This document shows positions 24,721 through 33,716 of a stretch of DNA of 64,000 nucleotides, piece by piece (within the stretch, counting starts at the first letter, position 1; each line of letters opens with the position of its first letter). This DNA is from Candidatus Competibacteraceae bacterium (GTDB lineage Bacteria > Pseudomonadota > Gammaproteobacteria > Competibacterales > Competibacteraceae), in contig CP065007.1 in assembly GCA_016699715.1 (NCBI GenBank), forward strand, positions 744,001-808,000, read 5' to 3'. The translations under genes and the position numbers were made by a program. The notes under the pieces are model-generated. The model did no database searches. It saw only the letters and a list, made by a program, of their open reading frames with translations, and was not told where the DNA came from.

Positions 24721-25341
24721 TTACTGGCTGATAACGTGTTCCATGGCGGTCACGGTGATCACCACCCGACGGTTCAGCGCGCGGCCAGCCGGGTTGTCCT
24801 GGCCGTTCGGCAGGGTGTTGGGGGCGACCGGATCAAGTTCGCCGCGACTGCGGGTCGAGATGATGGAACCGGGCACGCCCCGGGCGGTCAGGTAGCTGGC
24901 CACGGAGTCGGCGCGGCGCTGGCCCAACCGGTAATTATAGGCTTCGGTACCCTTGCTGTCGGTGTGGCCAACGATTTCGATTGAGGAGACCGACGAAACC
25001 CGGCGCAGGTCGGTGACCAGCTTGTCCAGTTTGGCACGTCCGGCGGGCTTCAGATTAGCCCGGTCGAAATCGAAATAGGCGTCCGCGCCCAGGCTCAGGG
25101 TCTCGACCACCGGGGCGGCCGGTTCGACCACTGCCACGGCGCCGCATTCCGGAACGTTCTTCTCGGCGGTCCAGTACGGGGTACGGATACAGTTGCCGTA
25201 GGGGTCCTTGACGATCTTGCCATAGGGGTCGACGGCGTAGATGCAGCCGTATTTGTTGAGCTGGGCGTGCGCGGGCAGCGCGGCGAACAGCATCATTGAG
25301 GCAGCCAAGCCCAAGCTAAGCTTATACAGTTTCACTTTCAT
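24721..25341 (-). CDS. OmpA-family outer-membrane/peptidoglycan-binding protein
   Basis: A 206-residue exported protein. Signal peptide MKVKLYKLSLGLAASMMLFA to AHAQ; a short middle region with Cys residues and tandem KIVKDPYGN / YGNCIRTPYWT pieces; then an OmpA C-terminal domain (about residues 85-200): DAYFDFDRANLKPAGRAKLD, IVGHTDSKGTEAYNYRLGQR and the NRRVVI end. The domain binds peptidoglycan. Start ATG 25341 fits the signal peptide. It lacks the N-terminal beta-barrel of true OmpA. A strong terminator follows it. Confidence 0.88.
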   Translation of the reverse strand: MKVKLYKLSLGLAASMMLFAALPAHAQLNKYGCIYAVDPYGKIVKDPYGNCIRTPYWTAEKNVPECGAVAVVEPAAPVVETLSLGADAYFDFDRANLKPAGRAKLDKLVTDLRRVSSVSSIEIVGHTDSKGTEAYNYRLGQRRADSVASYLTARGVPGSIISTRSRGELDPVAPNTLPNGQDNPAGRALNRRVVITVTAMEHVISQ

Positions 25342-25498
25342 CGATATACTCTCCCAAGCAGGCATGAAAAATTCTGTGCGCGGTACGTTTAGCCTTCAGG
25401 TCGCGGGGACCGGATTCGTTCGAACCGTAATCTTCCACCGACCAGTATACCCGAGCGGTAACCGCTGCGCGCGGCAAACCGGCCGGCCATGGTGTGTA

Positions 25499-25526
25499 AT
25501 GATACAACATTGTGTCAGAATTGCAA
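25499..25526 (-). promoter_or_regulatory. Candidate promoter for the OmpA-like gene
   Basis: On the minus strand TTGCAA (25521-25526) and TATCAT (25499-25504) are separated by 16 bp, a plausible sigma-70 pair about 160 bp upstream of the start codon. An inverted repeat ACAACATT (25504-25511) with AATGTTGT (25529-25536) brackets it and could be an operator. The whole 25342-25728 stretch is a divergent, AT-richer control region with no gene. Confidence 0.35.
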
Positions 25527-25728
25527 AAAATGTTGTGCCAACAATAAATACCCTAATTTTGCGCGCTATCTTAATCTCTAGGCAAGAGATTTTTTGCGAT
25601 AAGCCGGGGAAAATCAGGCTTGTCGTAAAATAGCAACAAACCCTGTGGGTGGCCTGTGCGCGGCTTGAGCATCTCTAAAATGTTTTTGCATATTCCACCA
25701 TAGGTCATTGACCGAATCGGAGTTTGTC

Positions 25729-26778
25729 ATGCCGTATGCCCATGACACAGTGCGCGCCGTTGTCTGGCGCGAGGATGCCCTGGAACTACTGGACCAGCGC
25801 TTGTTACCGACTGTGGAACGCTACCGACAGTTGACGGGCGCGGCGGACGTGGCTCAGGCGATCCGCGACATGGTGGTGCGCGGCGCGCCGGCGATCGGTA
25901 TCGCCGCCGCCTACGGCGTGGTGTTGGCCGCCCGCGCTCGATATGCCGTGGATGCGGCGCGATGGCGGACGGCGGTTGGGAGCGATCTCGCCATGCTGGC
26001 GGCGGCCCGGCCGACCGCCGTCAACCTGTTCTGGGCGCTGCGGCGGATGGAGCGGGCGATCGCCCGCTCCTCCGGTGATCCGGCGGCGGGGTTGCTGGCC
26101 GAGGCGCGGGCGATCCACGAAGAGGATCTCGCCGCCAACCGGCGCATGGGGCAGCTGGGCGCGGCGTTGCTGGGCGAACGCGGGGCGGTGTTGACTCATT
26201 GCAATACCGGTTCGCTGGCCACCGGCGGTTACGGTACGGCGCTGGGCGTGATCCGCGAAGGCTACGCGGTGGGTCTGGTCGAGCGGGTCTACGCCGACGA
26301 GACCCGGCCATGGTTGCAGGGCGCTCGTCTGACCGCCTGGGAATTGGTGCGGGATGGCATTCCGGTGACGTTGCTGGCGGATGGAGCGGCGGCGGCGCTG
26401 ATGCGGGAAGGCAAAGTGCGCTGGGCCATTGTCGGGGCGGACCGGATCGCCGCCAACGGCGATGTCGCCAACAAGATCGGTACCTATCATCTGGCGGTGG
26501 CCGCGCGGTATCACGGCGTGCGGTTCATGGTGGTGGCGCCGGCCTCGACGGTGGACATGAGCCTTGTCAGCGGCGCGGCCATTCCCATCGAGCAGCGCGC
26601 GCCCGAAGAATTGCTGACTTTGGCCGGCCAGCCGGTCGCCGCCGCCGGGGCCGAAGCCTGGAATCCGTCGTTCGATGTGACGCCGGCGGAACTGGTGGAT
26701 GCGCTGGTGACCGAGCGCGGGGTGGTGCGAGCGCCGGATACCGCAAAGATGATGCGAATGATGGTGGAGGCTGCATGA
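25729..26778 (+). CDS. mtnA: S-methyl-5-thioribose-1-phosphate isomerase
   Basis: Isomerises methylthioribose-1-phosphate to the ribulose form in methionine salvage. The 349-residue protein has the eIF2B-alpha-like family motifs RDMVVRGAPAIGIAAAYGV, LTHCNTGSLATGGYGTALG, VYADETRPWLQGARLTAWEL and the catalytic-site IVGADRIAANGDVANKIGTY. Start ATG 25729 has GGAG six bases upstream; an upstream TTG is less likely. No other mtn gene is in the window, so later salvage steps must be encoded elsewhere. Confidence 0.95.
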   Translation: MPYAHDTVRAVVWREDALELLDQRLLPTVERYRQLTGAADVAQAIRDMVVRGAPAIGIAAAYGVVLAARARYAVDAARWRTAVGSDLAMLAAARPTAVNLFWALRRMERAIARSSGDPAAGLLAEARAIHEEDLAANRRMGQLGAALLGERGAVLTHCNTGSLATGGYGTALGVIREGYAVGLVERVYADETRPWLQGARLTAWELVRDGIPVTLLADGAAAALMREGKVRWAIVGADRIAANGDVANKIGTYHLAVAARYHGVRFMVVAPASTVDMSLVSGAAIPIEQRAPEELLTLAGQPVAAAGAEAWNPSFDVTPAELVDALVTERGVVRAPDTAKMMRMMVEAA

Positions 26779-26873
26779 ACCGGCGGTTGGACGATAACGA
26801 TCATGCGGCAATCATGCGCTTTTTTGCATCCTGAAAATTCCCTCGATATCAACCCATGCGCCCCGACCTGCTC

Positions 26874-26898
26874 ACCCGCCGGTAGAGCGGGTTTTTTT
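26874..26898 (+). terminator. Rho-independent terminator after mtnA
   Basis: ACCCGC (26874-26879) pairs with GCGGGT (26887-26892) around a seven-base loop and leads into a run of seven T (26892-26898). It lies about 95 bp past the mtnA stop and just ahead of the HD-GYP gene. Confidence 0.75.
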
Positions 26899-26915
26899 AG
26901 TGAGGAATCAGATCG

Positions 26916-28178
26916 ATGAGCGTTACCATCAATCTTGGTCAGGCCATTCACGCGCTGTCGGACGCCCTCGACCTGGTCGGCGTGGACGAAGTGTTCCACG
27001 GCAAGCGGGTTGGGTTCATGGCGATGCAATGCGGCGGCGCATTGGGCTTGGGCGGACCGGAACAGGAAGATCTGTTTCATGCCGGACTGCTGCACGACTG
27101 CGCGGTATCGTCCACGACCCTGCACCGGCGGCTGATCAACGAACTGGACTGGGAGGGGGCGGATTTCCACTGTGTCCGGGGCGGTGAACTGCTCGCCTCA
27201 TTCGCGCCGCTGGCCCATCTGGCGCCGCTGGTCCGTTATCACCATACCCATTGGGATGTCTTCCCCACGCTGGAAATCCCCGAAACCACCGCCCGGCTGG
27301 CCAACCTGATCTATCTGAGCAACCGGGTGGACGCGCTGGCCATACCGCACTACGAACGCGATCTGTTGCTGGCTCGGCATGTCATCCGCGATACGATCTG
27401 GCGGTTAAGCGGTTCCTTTTTCGCGCCGGATCTGGCGGCGCTGTTCATGGACCTGTCCGCCAGCGAGGCATTTTGGCTTAGCCTGGAGGCACGCCATCTG
27501 CTCCGGTTCGTCTACGAACGGGAGCAGGAATCCCGCCTGGTGCTCATCAGTTTCCCCGAGTTGCGGCAACTCGCGTTGCTATTTGCCCGGGTGGTGGATG
27601 CCAAGAGCCCGTATACCATGGAGCATTCCCTGGGTACGGCACGACTGGCGCGCTTGCTGGCCGAACGGTTCGGGTTGCCGGCCGAAACTTGCGAGAAGAT
27701 CGAGATCGCCGGTTTGCTGCACGATCTGGGCAAGTTGCAGGTGCCGGACGAGATTTTGGAAAAGCCTGGCCCGCTGACCGCCGAGGAGCGAGCCATGATC
27801 CAGCGCCACAGTTTCGAGACCTACCAGATTTTGCGTGGCATCGGCGGTCTGGAGGATATCGCCATTTGGGCCGCCTACCATCACGAGACACCCGATGGTC
27901 AAGGCTATCCGTTCCATCGCGGTGGCGCGGATCTGACTCTGGAAATGCGGATCATCGCCGTGGCCGATGTATTTCAGGCGCTGGCGCAACAGCGGCCTTA
28001 TCGGCAGCCGCTGTCTCCGGCCCAGATTCTGGAAATGTTGCGGACTTTCGTCCGGCAAAACCGCTTGGACGGCGCGGTGGTGGAGGGAATCGGGGAAAAT
28101 CTGGAGTCGAGCTGGTGGGCCGCGACCGGCGCGGAGTCGGGCGAACAGTGGAGCTGGAAGCCGGCACTGACGGACTGA
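26916..28178 (+). CDS. HD-GYP domain protein with a second, N-terminal HD-like domain
   Basis: A 420-residue signalling protein. The C-terminal half is a canonical HD-GYP domain: SPYTMEHSLGTARLARLLAE, HDLGK at about residue 269, and HHETPDGQGYP at about 322, the set needed to cut cyclic di-GMP. The N-terminal half is a second HD-like fold (AGLLHDCAVSSTTLHRRL, LVRYHHTHWD) that keeps some metal-type histidines but lacks the GYP part. Dual-HD proteins of this sort are known. It is cytosolic, with no TM segment or receiver domain. The next gene starts 9 bp on. Confidence 0.88.
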   Translation: MSVTINLGQAIHALSDALDLVGVDEVFHGKRVGFMAMQCGGALGLGGPEQEDLFHAGLLHDCAVSSTTLHRRLINELDWEGADFHCVRGGELLASFAPLAHLAPLVRYHHTHWDVFPTLEIPETTARLANLIYLSNRVDALAIPHYERDLLLARHVIRDTIWRLSGSFFAPDLAALFMDLSASEAFWLSLEARHLLRFVYEREQESRLVLISFPELRQLALLFARVVDAKSPYTMEHSLGTARLARLLAERFGLPAETCEKIEIAGLLHDLGKLQVPDEILEKPGPLTAEERAMIQRHSFETYQILRGIGGLEDIAIWAAYHHETPDGQGYPFHRGGADLTLEMRIIAVADVFQALAQQRPYRQPLSPAQILEMLRTFVRQNRLDGAVVEGIGENLESSWWAATGAESGEQWSWKPALTD

Positions 28179-28187
28179 GCGCGGATT

Positions 28188-31100
28188 GTGAGCATTGCGG
28201 TCGTTGCCGAAAAACCTTCCGTCGCCCGCGATATCGCCAAGGTGCTGGGCGCCCGCCAGCGCGGCGAAGGATTCCTGCACGGTAACGGCTATGTCGTTAC
28301 CTGGGCGGTCGGTCATTTGGTGCGGTTGGCCGAGCCACACGAGATCGATCCGGCCTGGAAGCGCTGGCGGCGCGAGCTGCTGCCATTGCTGCCCGAACGC
28401 TGGCCGCTGGTGGTCGGCGAGCAAACCCGCGATCAGTTTGAGGCGGTCCGCCGCATTCTCAACGACGAGGCCATCGAGCGGGTGATCTGCGCCACCGACG
28501 CCGGCCGCGAGGGCGAGCTGATCTTCCGCTATCTCTACGAAGCCGCCGGCTGTAGCAAGCCGTTCAGCCGCTTGTGGATTTCCTCGCTGACTCCCGACGC
28601 CATCCGCCAGGGTTTCCAGCATTTGCGCGACAGTTGCGAATTCGATCCGCTGGCCGCCGCCGCCCGCGGCCGCAGTCAGGCCGACTGGCTGGTGGGTATG
28701 AACCTGTCGCGAGCCTATACCCTGGCTTGCGGCACGCCGGGCGACGAGGCGCTGTCGGTCGGACGGGTGCAGACGCCGACGCTGGCGGTGGTGGTGGAAC
28801 GGGATCTGGCGATTCGCGCCTTCGTGCCGGAAGATTACCGGGAGGTGGTGGCGACCTTCACGCCCGAGGCAGGGACAGACCTTCCTGTCAGCCCGTATCA
28901 AGGCGTCTGGTTTCGCGGCGACCGCCCCGACCCCAAGGCCAAGCGCCTGCCCGCCGACGGCGAGGAAGCCGGACGCATTGTCGCCCGCGCCCGGACGGGA
29001 CAGGCCACCGTCGAATCCCGTACCGCCGAAACCCGCCGCGCCGCGCCGCCCCTGCTGTACGACCTGACCGAATTGCAGCGTCACGCCAACCGGCTGTACG
29101 GCTTCAGCGCCCAGACCACGCTGGACCTCACTCAGAAGCTGTACGAGCAGCATAAGCTGATCAGTTACCCGCGCACCGACAGCCGCCATCTATCCGGCGC
29201 GGTCGCGGCGACCCTGGGCGCGGTGGTCGCGGCGATTCAGTCGCCCTACCAGGACCGGTTGGCGTCCGGCACCGGCCAGCAGCCATTGGGTAAACGCTTT
29301 GTCGATGACGGCAAGGTGACCGACCATCACGCCATCATTCCCACCCCGTTGCCGGCGCGTGCCGCCCTGGCCGCCGACGAGCGGAAAATTTACGATCTGA
29401 TTTGCCGCCGCTTGCTGATAGCTTGGCACGACGACCATCTCTGGGCGGTGACCACACTGATCACCGCGATCGCCACGGGCGAGACGGATGGCGTGGCTGT
29501 GATCGATCGCTACCACAGTAGCGGCACGGCGGTGGAACAGGTCGGTTGGAAGATATTGGAGGTGGAAACCGCGCCGGCGCTGAAAAAAGCCGCCGGTAAA
29601 CGCAAGGCTAAAGCGGGCGCGGCAACCGAAGAGAACGAGGCCGAGCAAAACCTGCCGCCGGGGCTGACCGTCGGCCAGCCATTGCGGGTGCTGGACGCCC
29701 GCGCGCTGGCCAAGCAGACCCGGCCGCCGCCGCGCCTGACCGAAGCGGCCCTGCTCACCGCGATGGAGACCGCCGGCCGGGCTCTGGAGGACAAGGAGCT
29801 GTCGGCGGCGATGAAGGACAGCGGACTGGGCACGCCGGCCACCCGCGCCGACATCATCGAAACTTTGCTCAAACGCCGCTATCTGACTCGCGACGGCAAA
29901 GCGCTGAACGCCACCGAGCGCGGCATTGGCTTGATTCAGGCGGTACAGCCACCGATTAAAAGCCCGATCATGACCGGCGAGTGGGAAGCGCGACTGAAGC
30001 GCATCCAGCGCGGTGAGGGAGATCTGGACGGGTTCATGACCGCCATCGCCGGCTATGTCGGCGAAGCGGTGACCCAGGCGTTCGCGGTGGCGCGGCCGAT
30101 CTCACTCTCTGGTCCTCTCGCCATCGATGGAGAAGGGGAGAATCGGGAAGCCGCGCCGCGACGGGAACCGGTGCCGGTGGACCGTCTGCTGGAGTTGCTG
30201 CACAGCGAGTTTCGCTTGCCAGCCTTTCGTCCGTATCAGGAACAGGTGTGCCGGACCGTGACCGAGGGCCGGGACGTGTTGCTGGTGATGCCGACCGGCG
30301 CCGGCAAGTCGTTGTGCTTTCAGTTGCCCGGCATCGCCCGGGCGGGGACGACGCTGGTGGTTTCGCCGTTGATCGCGCTGATGGAAGATCAGGTCGCCAA
30401 GCTGTGCGAGCTGGGCCTGCGGGCCGAGCGCATCCACTCCGGCCGCGACCGGGCCACGTCGCGTCAGGTCTGCGTCGAGTATTTGCAGGGCCAACTGGAT
30501 TATCTGTTCATTGCGCCGGAGCGGCTGAGCGTGCCCGGTTTTCCCGAGATGCTGGCCAAGCGTAAGCCGGTCCTGATCGCGGTGGACGAGGCGCATTGCA
30601 TCTCGCAGTGGGGCCACGATTTCCGCCCGGACTACCGGATGCTGGGCCGGCATTTGCCCCTGTTGCGACCGGCGCCGGTGATCGCGCTGACCGCGACCGC
30701 CACCGTGCTGGTGCAGGACGACATTGTGCGTCAGCTCGATATGCCGAAGGCGACACGCTACATCCACGGTTTCCGCCGCGCCAATCTGGCGGTCGAGACG
30801 GTGGAGACGCCGATGGCCGACCGGCACGCGGCGGTCGGGCGGGTGCTGGCCGATCCGGGCCGCCGGCCCGCCATCGTTTACGCGCCGACCCGCAAGGAGA
30901 CCGAGTTGCTGGCGCTGGAGCTGGGGGCGGCTTATCCGGCCGCCGCCTATCACGCCGGGATGACGCCGCAGGAGCGCGAGCGGGTGCAAGGCTTATTCGG
31001 CGCCAGCCGCTTGCAGGTGATCGTCGCCACCATCGCGTTCGGCATGGGCATCGACAAGCCGGATATCCGCACCGTGATTCATACCGCCCTGCCGGGCAGC

Positions 31101-31934
31101 GTCGAGGGTTATTACCAGGAAATCGGTCGCGCCGGGCGCGACGGTCAGCCGGCCCGCGCCATCCTGCTGTATTCCTATGCCGATCTGCGCACCCACGAGT
31201 TTTTCTTCAAGCGCGGCTATCCCGACCCGGAGCGGCTGGCGGCGATCTTTCAGGCGCTCGGCGGCGATCCTCAACCCCGGGTGCTGTTGCGCGACCGATC
31301 GGGCATGGCGCTGGAGGAGTTCGAGGCCGCCGTGGAAAAGCTGCTGGTGCATGGCGGCGCCCGGCGCGATGTCGAGGGCAACCTCAGTCGCGGCGAGGAG
31401 GGCTGGTGTCCGCCCTACCAGCGGCAGCGCGAGCACAAGCTGAGCGAGTTGAAACAGATTCTGGATTTTGCCGATCAGGCGACCGGTTGCCGCATGGTCC
31501 GGCTGGTACGGCATTTCGGCGACCGGGACGACGATCAGCCCTGCCGGATCTGCGATGTGTGCGCGCCGGAAGCGGCGGTGGCCCGGCGCACTCGCCGGTT
31601 GAACCGCGCCGAGAGCGAGCGGGTCTTGCAGGTGCTGGACACGCTGCGCTGGCGCGAGGGTCAAACACCCCGGCAGTTGTGTGAACGGTTGACGGAGGGG
31701 CAGGCCGAGCGGCGGGAGTTCGAACGGTTGTTGGAGGCGATGGCCGGCGCCGGTCTGCTTGAATTGCAAGAGGACGCCTTCAGCCGCGACGGCAAGGTGA
31801 TTCCCTTCCGTCGGGTTTACCTGACCGAGGCGGGCCGGAACGCGGGTATCGGTGAGGTGAGGGCGGTACGGTTGCGGGAGGTGGCGGCCAAGAGTGGGGC
31901 GCGGCGCAAACGGAGCGGGGGCAGGGGGCGTTGA
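28188..31934 (+). CDS. Topoisomerase III fused to RecQ helicase (1248 aa)
   Basis: Residues 1 to ~630 are a type IA topoisomerase of the TopB kind: SIAVVAEKPSVARDIAKVLG, Toprim ATDAGREGELIFRYLY, and catalytic Y327 in LISYPRTDSRHLS. Residues ~660-1248 are RecQ: Walker A MPTGAGKSLCFQLPG, box VDEAHCISQWGHDFRPDYR, ATIAFGMGIDKPDIRTVIHT, GRAGRDGQPA, the zinc cysteines in CRICDVC, and a winged-helix-like tail. In separate-gene organisms RecQ and Top3 act together to dissolve double Holliday junctions; here both are one chain, with RecQ replacing the usual TopB C-terminal zinc fingers. Start is GTG. All catalytic residues are present and no stop or shift interrupts the joint. Confidence 0.93.
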   Translation: MSIAVVAEKPSVARDIAKVLGARQRGEGFLHGNGYVVTWAVGHLVRLAEPHEIDPAWKRWRRELLPLLPERWPLVVGEQTRDQFEAVRRILNDEAIERVICATDAGREGELIFRYLYEAAGCSKPFSRLWISSLTPDAIRQGFQHLRDSCEFDPLAAAARGRSQADWLVGMNLSRAYTLACGTPGDEALSVGRVQTPTLAVVVERDLAIRAFVPEDYREVVATFTPEAGTDLPVSPYQGVWFRGDRPDPKAKRLPADGEEAGRIVARARTGQATVESRTAETRRAAPPLLYDLTELQRHANRLYGFSAQTTLDLTQKLYEQHKLISYPRTDSRHLSGAVAATLGAVVAAIQSPYQDRLASGTGQQPLGKRFVDDGKVTDHHAIIPTPLPARAALAADERKIYDLICRRLLIAWHDDHLWAVTTLITAIATGETDGVAVIDRYHSSGTAVEQVGWKILEVETAPALKKAAGKRKAKAGAATEENEAEQNLPPGLTVGQPLRVLDARALAKQTRPPPRLTEAALLTAMETAGRALEDKELSAAMKDSGLGTPATRADIIETLLKRRYLTRDGKALNATERGIGLIQAVQPPIKSPIMTGEWEARLKRIQRGEGDLDGFMTAIAGYVGEAVTQAFAVARPISLSGPLAIDGEGENREAAPRREPVPVDRLLELLHSEFRLPAFRPYQEQVCRTVTEGRDVLLVMPTGAGKSLCFQLPGIARAGTTLVVSPLIALMEDQVAKLCELGLRAERIHSGRDRATSRQVCVEYLQGQLDYLFIAPERLSVPGFPEMLAKRKPVLIAVDEAHCISQWGHDFRPDYRMLGRHLPLLRPAPVIALTATATVLVQDDIVRQLDMPKATRYIHGFRRANLAVETVETPMADRHAAVGRVLADPGRRPAIVYAPTRKETELLALELGAAYPAAAYHAGMTPQERERVQGLFGASRLQVIVATIAFGMGIDKPDIRTVIHTALPGSVEGYYQEIGRAGRDGQPARAILLYSYADLRTHEFFFKRGYPDPERLAAIFQALGGDPQPRVLLRDRSGMALEEFEAAVEKLLVHGGARRDVEGNLSRGEEGWCPPYQRQREHKLSELKQILDFADQATGCRMVRLVRHFGDRDDDQPCRICDVCAPEAAVARRTRRLNRAESERVLQVLDTLRWREGQTPRQLCERLTEGQAERREFERLLEAMAGAGLLELQEDAFSRDGKVIPFRRVYLTEAGRNAGIGEVRAVRLREVAAKSGARRKRSGGRGR

Positions 31935-32019
31935 AGGTTCGAGGTTCGAGGTTCGTTGTTGCGGCGTGAGTGTGGTTTCGAGTCTTTCGGAATGATCACA
32001 AGGCACGGTGTGGGTGTGT

Positions 32020-32637
32020 ATGTACAAGGGTGAGCGTTTTAACAGCATTAGCCACTTGATCGGCGCGGTGGCGGCGCTGGCGGGTTTGGTGATCGTGGTG
32101 GTGGCGGCGGCACGGCAGGGCGATCCGTGGAAGATCGTGAGTTTCAGTATCTACGGAACCACCCTGTTTCTGCTTTACACTGTTTCCACGCTTTATCACA
32201 GCTTGCGCGGTCGGGCGAAGCGGTTTTTTCACAAACTGGATCACTACTCGATTTATTTTCTGATCGCCGGCACTTATACCCCTTTTACCCTGGTCACCCT
32301 GCGTGGCGGTTGGGGTTGGACGATCTTCGGCATTATTTGGGGATTGGTGGTGTTGGGGGTGGTGTTGGAATCGCTGCCCCAGAAAGGCCATCGCACCCTG
32401 TCGTTGGTGGTTTATGTGCTCATGGGCTGGTTGGTGCTGGTGGTGCTTAAACCGCTACTGCAAGTTTTGCCGTGGGCGGGTTTCATCTGGCTGTTGGCGG
32501 GTGGCCTGTTTTATACCGGCGGTCTGGTTTTCTACGTGTTTGACGAAAAGGTCAGACATTTTCACGGCATCTGGCATTTGTTTGTGCTGGCCGGCAGCGT
32601 CAGTCATTATGTGACGATTCTGTTTTTTGTCGCGTGA
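32020..32637 (+). CDS. Hemolysin III / YqfA family membrane protein
   Basis: A 205-residue protein with seven predicted TM helices and the HlyIII/PAQR signature: FNSISHLIGAVAALAG, then STLYHSLRGRAKRFFHKLDH, IAGTYTPFTL and HFHGIWHLFVLAGSVSHY. Conserved His and Asp residues suggest a metal site as in PAQR receptors. The role in bacteria is unclear; YqfA-type proteins have been tied to membrane lipid state, and the hemolysin name is historical. Start ATG 32020 matches the family; a GTG four codons earlier is possible. Confidence 0.85.
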   Translation: MYKGERFNSISHLIGAVAALAGLVIVVVAAARQGDPWKIVSFSIYGTTLFLLYTVSTLYHSLRGRAKRFFHKLDHYSIYFLIAGTYTPFTLVTLRGGWGWTIFGIIWGLVVLGVVLESLPQKGHRTLSLVVYVLMGWLVLVVLKPLLQVLPWAGFIWLLAGGLFYTGGLVFYVFDEKVRHFHGIWHLFVLAGSVSHYVTILFFVA

Positions 32638-32672
32638 GGGTCTCGGCGCGGGTTCGCCGGCCTCGTCTCAGG

Positions 32673-32981
32673 CTATGGCAAGGTGAAATACAGTACCGCC
32701 GGCACCGCGATCAAACTACCCAGGTTGCCGAGCAGCACCAGAGTCACCACTTTTTCCGGCTCCTGGCCGTGGCGCTCGGTGAGCAGGTAGCTCATCATCG
32801 CCGGCATTTCGACGATGAACGGCAGGATCGCCGCCGGCGGCGCCGGCTCCCCGAAGGCGAACAGCGCCAGCGGGATGCCCATGTCGCCCGTGCTGGTGAA
32901 GTACATTGCTGGTGGCGCGGCGATGATGAGGGTCATGGATGAGATGTTGCGCAGTGGCGCCGTGACGGTGGCCACCCTCAA
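32673..32981 (-). pseudogene. Decayed AEC-family (auxin efflux carrier) permease
   Basis: About 100 codons on the minus strand retain a typical AEC piece, STGDMGIPLALFAFGEPAP and AAILPFIVEM, and an end VLLGNLGSLIAVPAVLYFTL like the last helix of such permeases. A full AEC protein has about 300 residues and ten helices; the N-terminal helices and most of the middle are missing. The DNA up to 33120 shows no continuation. Identification rests on the GNMGxPLALFAFG-like motif. Confidence 0.45.
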
Positions 32982-33228
32982 CCGCGGAGCCGGTTTCGTG
33001 ATGCATCCGCTTGATCTTGCCGGGGCCGCGGTACTGGTTTCGGCGGGTCGTCGTGTTGCCGGCGTCTGGCGCCCGGCGGTGCCGGGCGCGGTGGCGGATA
33101 TCGTGGTGCGTACCCTCGGCCACGCGCTGTTTACTTGATTGCGGTGGGACTATCGGCCTCGCCCGGGGATAACCGCACTCTCTCCACGGTAGCGGGAGCC
33201 ATCGGTTTTTTTTGCATGCGAAAGGCTC

Positions 33229-33256
33229 TTGAGGAAACTTGTGTTCCGCGTATTAT
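33229..33256 (+). promoter_or_regulatory. Candidate clpS-clpA promoter
   Basis: TTGAGG (33229-33234) and TATTAT (33251-33256) with a 16-bp spacer form a plausible sigma-70 promoter about 100 bp upstream of the clpS start. The 32982-33353 stretch otherwise holds no gene. Confidence 0.35.
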
Positions 33257-33353
33257 CTAAATGTCAGCCAACGCCAACGAGCGGAACGACACGCCGGCTT
33301 GCGGCGTTGCCGGACGCAAGATGCTTCTTTACCTCAGATCCAACACGCATGCC

Positions 33354-33680
33354 ATGAGCAAGGAATATTCATCGACTCCCGATCAAGACCGCGGCCTGGT
33401 GGTCGAGCCGGTAAAGCCCGAACTCAAGCAGCCGCCGCTGTATAAGGTGATCCTGCTGAACGATGACTATACTCCCATGGAGTTCGTGGTACGGATCCTG
33501 GAGCGTTTTTTCGGGATGAATCAGGAGAAGGCGACCCAGGTGATGTTGCACGTTCATACCCGGGGCCAGGGAGTATGCGGCGTCTTCACTCACGAGATTG
33601 CGGAAACCAAGGTGGTGCAGGTCAACGAATTTTCTCGACGGCACCAGCATCCGTTGTTGTGCACCATGGAAGAAGCCTAA
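33354..33680 (+). CDS. clpS: ClpS adaptor of the ClpAP protease
   Basis: A 108-residue adaptor that delivers N-degron substrates to ClpA. Core motifs: LYKVILLNDDYTPMEFVVRI (with the DDYTPMEFV substrate pocket), MNQEKATQVMLHVHTRGQGV and CGVFTHEIAETKV. The first ~30 residues are a flexible tail. ATG 33354 (MSKEYSSTPDQD) gives the usual length; upstream in-frame ATGs would add an unlikely Cys-rich leader. clpA follows after 36 bp, the standard pairing. Confidence 0.93.
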   Translation: MSKEYSSTPDQDRGLVVEPVKPELKQPPLYKVILLNDDYTPMEFVVRILERFFGMNQEKATQVMLHVHTRGQGVCGVFTHEIAETKVVQVNEFSRRHQHPLLCTMEEA

Positions 33681-33716
33681 GTTCAAAATCACCCAGCGCG
33701 ATTCGAGGTGTGAGTT

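Noticed and set aside
26775..26834. 18-codon frame after mtnA (starts in the mtnA stop region)
   Set aside because: Too short, with no family resemblance and no ribosome site distinct from mtnA coding sequence.
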